From Limnanthes douglasii subsp. nivea (lineage: Eukaryota; Streptophyta; Magnoliopsida; Brassicales; Limnanthaceae): DNA of 64,000 nt. The notes beneath the pieces were generated by a model. The model had not been told where the DNA came from. It saw only the letters and a program-made list of their open reading frames with translations, and did not search any database. Positions 63,060 through 64,000 of the stretch are shown here, one piece after another. How positions within the stretch are numbered: the stretch's first letter is position 1; every line of letters begins with the position of its first letter. Location: NCBI GenBank assembly GCA_036936605.1, contig JAUPFV010000004.1, positions 297,952,009-298,016,008 of the forward strand, in the 5' to 3' direction. Both the position numbers and the translations under genes were made by a program.

Positions 63060-63467
63060 TATAGCCCCCTTAACTCTTTCTGAAAATATTTGGAAGAGCT
63101 AATCATGACGAATAATATTCGATTTGGCTTCAAAGTGAATTTGAAGAGTCTACCGATCAGTTCAAAGGTCGTGACTTTATGCTAGTTTTCCGTTACACGT
63201 GTCAGTTTCTAGTTGGACCTACTAGACGTTTTTCCTAGGGACTTGCATATAAATTCAAAAGTTAATGAGGTTGTAGTTAATATAATTTAATCATTACTTA
63301 GCCAATTCATTCCACATATGTAAAGAACTCAAGTAGACTCTTTAGTTATATAAGTATGCTTTTTTACTCTATTTCTAGAGAAATAAAAAAAATTAAATTT
63401 AAATCTAAAGAGAGAAGCTTAGAAATCTCACTAGCGTTCAACTCCTCCAATATTTCCTAAGATTTGT
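63060..63467 (+). promoter_or_regulatory. Promoter-like region of the antisense ORF, element G
   Basis: CACGTG at 63196-63201 within ACACGTGTC, TTCCTAGGG near 63232, TATAAAT at 63248-63254. The TATA box is about 215 bp before the ATG, twice the distance in C, D, E and B2, so the leader is longer or expanded by AT-rich sequence (63360-63410). Confidence 0.55.
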
Positions 63468-64000
63468 ATGTTCACAGCAAGAACTGCTTTAATTAAAGGA
63501 GGCTGGTTAAACTTGTCTGAGTTATACAGAGAGAAAAGAGACGCCGGAATCGATACCGGACTACCTGCCTCTCTTGGAGGATTGGTTATTGAAGAGGTAT
63601 CAGACCCGGACATGACTTCATCTTCTCGCAGACCATCAGTAGTTTCCAAAAGAACTTCTTTTGCTCCATCTTTAACAAATCTTGAACAACCAGAATCACC
63701 AGTTCGACCAAACAAAAAACCTTTTCCCAAATCTAGAGCTGTTACCAGTCATAAAACTTATCTTCTTTCATTTCTATGGGCTTGGATATAAGAGAGAGGC
63801 ACTCTCGAAGGGTTACTATGCTATCTAAAGCCAAAACTGCAACTCCAACTGTCAAAACTACGACTTTAACTGCCAAAGAGGCAGAGAAACTCAAAGAAGG
63901 TTCTACCAGGGTAGAGTCTTCAGTACTACCAACTCTGGATCCAAGCCCATCGAATCATCCTACCAAAACTTCTCATACTGAGAAAGAAGTTACTAGGCTC
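63468..64000 (+). pseudogene. Antisense ORF of element G, N-terminal part (frameshift)
   Basis: ATG 63468; MFTARTALIKGGWLNLSELY is identical to other copies for its first 19 residues although the rest is very different. A frameshift near 63760 (SFISMGLDI in the next frame, compare TFIAMGSDS) ends the first frame at TAA 63789. The remaining window reads a Lys/Thr/Ser-rich linker. Exon 2 is beyond the edge. Confidence 0.72.

Larger units (their letters stand above)
62676..64000 (-). mobile_element. Element G: start of a Tat-type element running off the right edge
   Basis: 3' LTR, polypurine tract (minus strand GAGTTAAGGGGGCTAT, 63060-63075), promoter-like region and the first part of a plus-strand antisense ORF. 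Pol would lie beyond 64000 on the minus strand, as in C and E. Confidence 0.75.

Noticed and set aside
1..64000. Endogenous plant pararetrovirus
   Set aside because: Clear LTRs, target duplications, integrase and polypurine tracts; no movement or coat protein.
1..64000. tRNA, rRNA or host genes
   Set aside because: None recognised on either strand; every gap longer than 300 bases is accounted for by LTRs, spacers or remnants.

Overview
This window is plant nuclear DNA made almost entirely of nested long terminal repeat (LTR) retrotransposons. I see no host gene, tRNA or rRNA. Nearly every open frame belongs to the Ty3/gypsy Tat-type group. The evidence is a gag with a C-x2-H-x4-H-x4-C knuckle, a DTG protease, a YIDD reverse transcriptase (RT), a second archaeal-type RNase H (aRNH), a DDE integrase, and an extra antisense ORF (aORF, similar to the 'putative gypsy type transposon' domain) between integrase and 3' LTR. 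The species cannot be named from the sequence. I label the elements A to H.

Layout. 1-7469: element A1 (minus), running off the left edge. 7470-10298: fragment B1 (plus), the target into which A had jumped. 10299-10614: the first 316 bases of a D-type LTR, ending at an abrupt junction. 10615-36807: element A2 (minus), a second copy of A, split by element C (11075-21637, minus, 493-bp LTRs) and by element E (26123-33202, minus, 504-bp LTRs). 36808-56209: element B2 (plus), split by element D (39635-50039, plus, 409-bp LTRs). 56210-61685: element F (plus), an old A-type relative whose 5' LTR was hit by B2. 61686-62411: the 3' end of element H (plus). 62412-62675: a Ty1/copia RNase H scrap. 62676-64000: the start of element G (minus).

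History. 1-10614 duplicates 22270-39950 without element E, so a tandem duplication with its junction at 10614/10615 is the simplest reading. Order of events: F, then B2 into F, then A into B2, then D into B2 and C into A, then the duplication, then E into copy 2. Five-base target duplications support C, D and E.

How the genes work together. Gag-protease and RT-integrase lie in one frame separated by a single stop at a homologous position. In family A that stop sits in UAG CAA UUA, the classic plant-virus readthrough context, so pol is probably made by stop readthrough. The aORF runs the opposite way, converging on pol. It has its own promoter-like block (G-box, TGACRTCA, TATA box about 100 bp before the ATG) and a GT-AG intron of 75-90 bp at the same site and phase in all five families where the site is visible. 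Only element E has it intact (959 codons). E has lost gag, protease and RT through an 8-base microhomology deletion, yet keeps an open RNase H-integrase frame and the aORF. A covarying hairpin follows pol, and paired CCTTGG hairpins follow the aORF, in the stretch where the two units converge. Almost all other genes are broken by stops and frameshifts.
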